A DNA stretch of 64,000 nt from Pseudisothecium myosuroides (Eukaryota; Streptophyta; Bryopsida; Hypnales; Lembophyllaceae): NCBI GenBank assembly GCA_951799445.1, contig OX637297.1, forward strand, positions 4,836,001 through 4,900,000. Reading direction: 5' to 3'. The notes below the pieces were generated by a model. It searched no databases, had not been told where the DNA came from, and worked only from the letters and a program-made list of their open reading frames with translations. Shown piece by piece: positions 63,297 to 64,000 of the stretch (position 1 is its first letter; the number at the start of each line of letters is the position of its first letter). A program made the translations under genes and the position numbers.

Positions 63297-63950
63297 GATT
63301 TTTGCATCTTAGCAAGATCCTCCATGAAGTTGTTCTTTTCCTTCTCTTCTGCTGGAATAATCGGACACACCTTCCGGAGTTTAACTTCTACTGCGGAGGA
63401 ACTGGACGGTCTTGCTCTACTCTTGCGGAGCTGAGGCATGGACACAAGCTGTGCTAACCGGATTCTGACTGAGGCTACCTTTCTCTCTCCTAGCCGCACG
63501 TCTCGTTTCTCACCTTCGCTCTTCCGATCTCAACCGGAATACCTCTAAACCTGCAACACACACTAAGGCGCTGCGCGCTCTAACACACTAACACGCACAC
63601 ACAAACTCACATAACAAGAAAGCAAAGCGCTGGGGGGAAAGCTAAGTACAAGCTGGAGAGCGATTTCCGCAAACAAAGTTTGAAAAAGAGTGGCAACTGG
63701 ATTGGTCAGCCTTTTTATAGTCTGATCTGTCATCATGACCAAATCCGTTCCTGATCCAATCCGTTCCAACTCAGATCCGCTTCAACTCTAATCCGGTTTA
63801 GATTCAGATCGAATCCGGATTGTCACCTATTCCGTTTTGTAGTTAATTTCCGGTTTTCCGTTATCTCTTGCTCAATTCCGGATACCTGATCACGGTTTCC
63901 GTTCCAAGATTTAGATAACTTACAAAAAACCAAAAATTCACACTGCGACA
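63297..63950 (-). repeat. Truncated 5' LTR of element 2
   Basis: It matches about 56,795-57,410 of the 3' LTR but stops within the LTR ORF (after LAKM) and goes straight into the PBS. About 2.8 kb, including most of the ORF and the U5 end, are missing. It keeps the TATA box. Confidence 0.85.
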
Positions 63951-64000
63951 CATGCTAGTGGAGCATCTGGACCCGCGAAGCCCTAGAAGACTCCATATGA
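63951..64000 (+). pseudogene. Continuation of the decayed gene right of element 2
   Basis: If element 2 is removed, the frame of the 53,385-53,963 piece would continue here for the remaining bases. It is too short to identify. Confidence 0.3.

Larger units (their letters stand above)
53964..63950 (-). mobile_element. Degenerate Ty3/gypsy retrotransposon (element 2)
   Basis: Same plan as element 1 but older: 3' LTR 53,964-57,410 (3,447 bp), pol with stops, open gag, PBS, and a 5' LTR reduced to about 650 bp. The outer ends share TGTCGCAG. Flanking 5-mers CTTGC (53,959-53,963) and CATGC (63,951-63,955) match at four of five positions, consistent with a mutated target duplication. It is homologous to element 1 in gag, pol and the LTR ORF but clearly a different family. 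Confidence 0.85.

Noticed and set aside
1..64000. tRNA or rRNA genes
   Set aside because: I saw no cloverleaf-type A/B boxes in proper spacing or rRNA-like conserved segments by eye; a covariance-model search would be decisive.

Overview
The window looks like a repeat-rich intergenic or accessory region of a land plant nuclear genome. The evidence is TTTAGGG/CCCTAAA telomere-type motifs (27.2, 27.6 and 29.0 kb), Ty3/gypsy elements with an Athila/Tat-like primer-binding site and no chromodomain, plant-style DUF659/BED hAT transposases, GT-AG introns and long AT-rich spacers. The divergent kinase-like gene with HND/DWG motifs recalls families in non-seed plants (bryophyte, lycophyte or fern). 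That lineage guess is inference; I cannot name a species.

Layout. 0.75-8.03 kb is satellite A (about 256-bp unit, 27 cores), broken by a 563-bp MITE. It abuts a decayed hAT transposase (8.03-10.9 kb). 11-15.3 kb holds a promoter-like region, a PBS-like motif and a possible two-exon gene of unknown function, which runs into satellite B (148-bp unit, 12 cores, 15.3-17.1 kb). 17.1-19.4 kb has coding remnants, a tandem duplication with a compensating palindrome, and a plausible first exon.

From 19,434 to 50,803 I propose one very large hAT-type transposon (31.4 kb). It has perfect 10-bp terminal inverted repeats (CAGGGTTGTC), a perfect abutting 8-bp target-site duplication (ATGACGGG), GACGG/CCGTC-rich arrays inside both ends, and an intact BED-DUF659-hAT transposase near the right end (46,729-49,821, minus strand). 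Inside it are a coiled-coil/zinc-finger gene (22,952-25,198, minus), a protein-kinase-like gene with one nonsense codon (29,799-31,463, plus), 934-bp MITE copies, a 650-bp inverted repeat pair, and a complete recent Ty3/gypsy retrotransposon (32,969-45,900) with apparently identical 3,474-bp LTRs and TSD TGTAG.

Right of the hAT (50.8-53.96 kb) lies a decayed multi-exon plant gene. A second, older, related Ty3/gypsy element (53,964-63,950) is inserted in it. This element has a full 3' LTR, a truncated 5' LTR, an open gag and a pol with five stops and a frameshift.

How the parts work together. Both gypsy families share an unusual design. A large unrecognised ORF (632 codons in the intact copy) sits inside each LTR, downstream of the TATA-like promoter, so it should be the first ORF of the genomic RNA. 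Gag and Pol lie in one frame separated only by a UGA in a readthrough-type context. The same GACGG/CCGTC motif class lies at the hAT ends and just upstream of the two cargo genes, which suggests a common origin and perhaps recognition by the same transposase.
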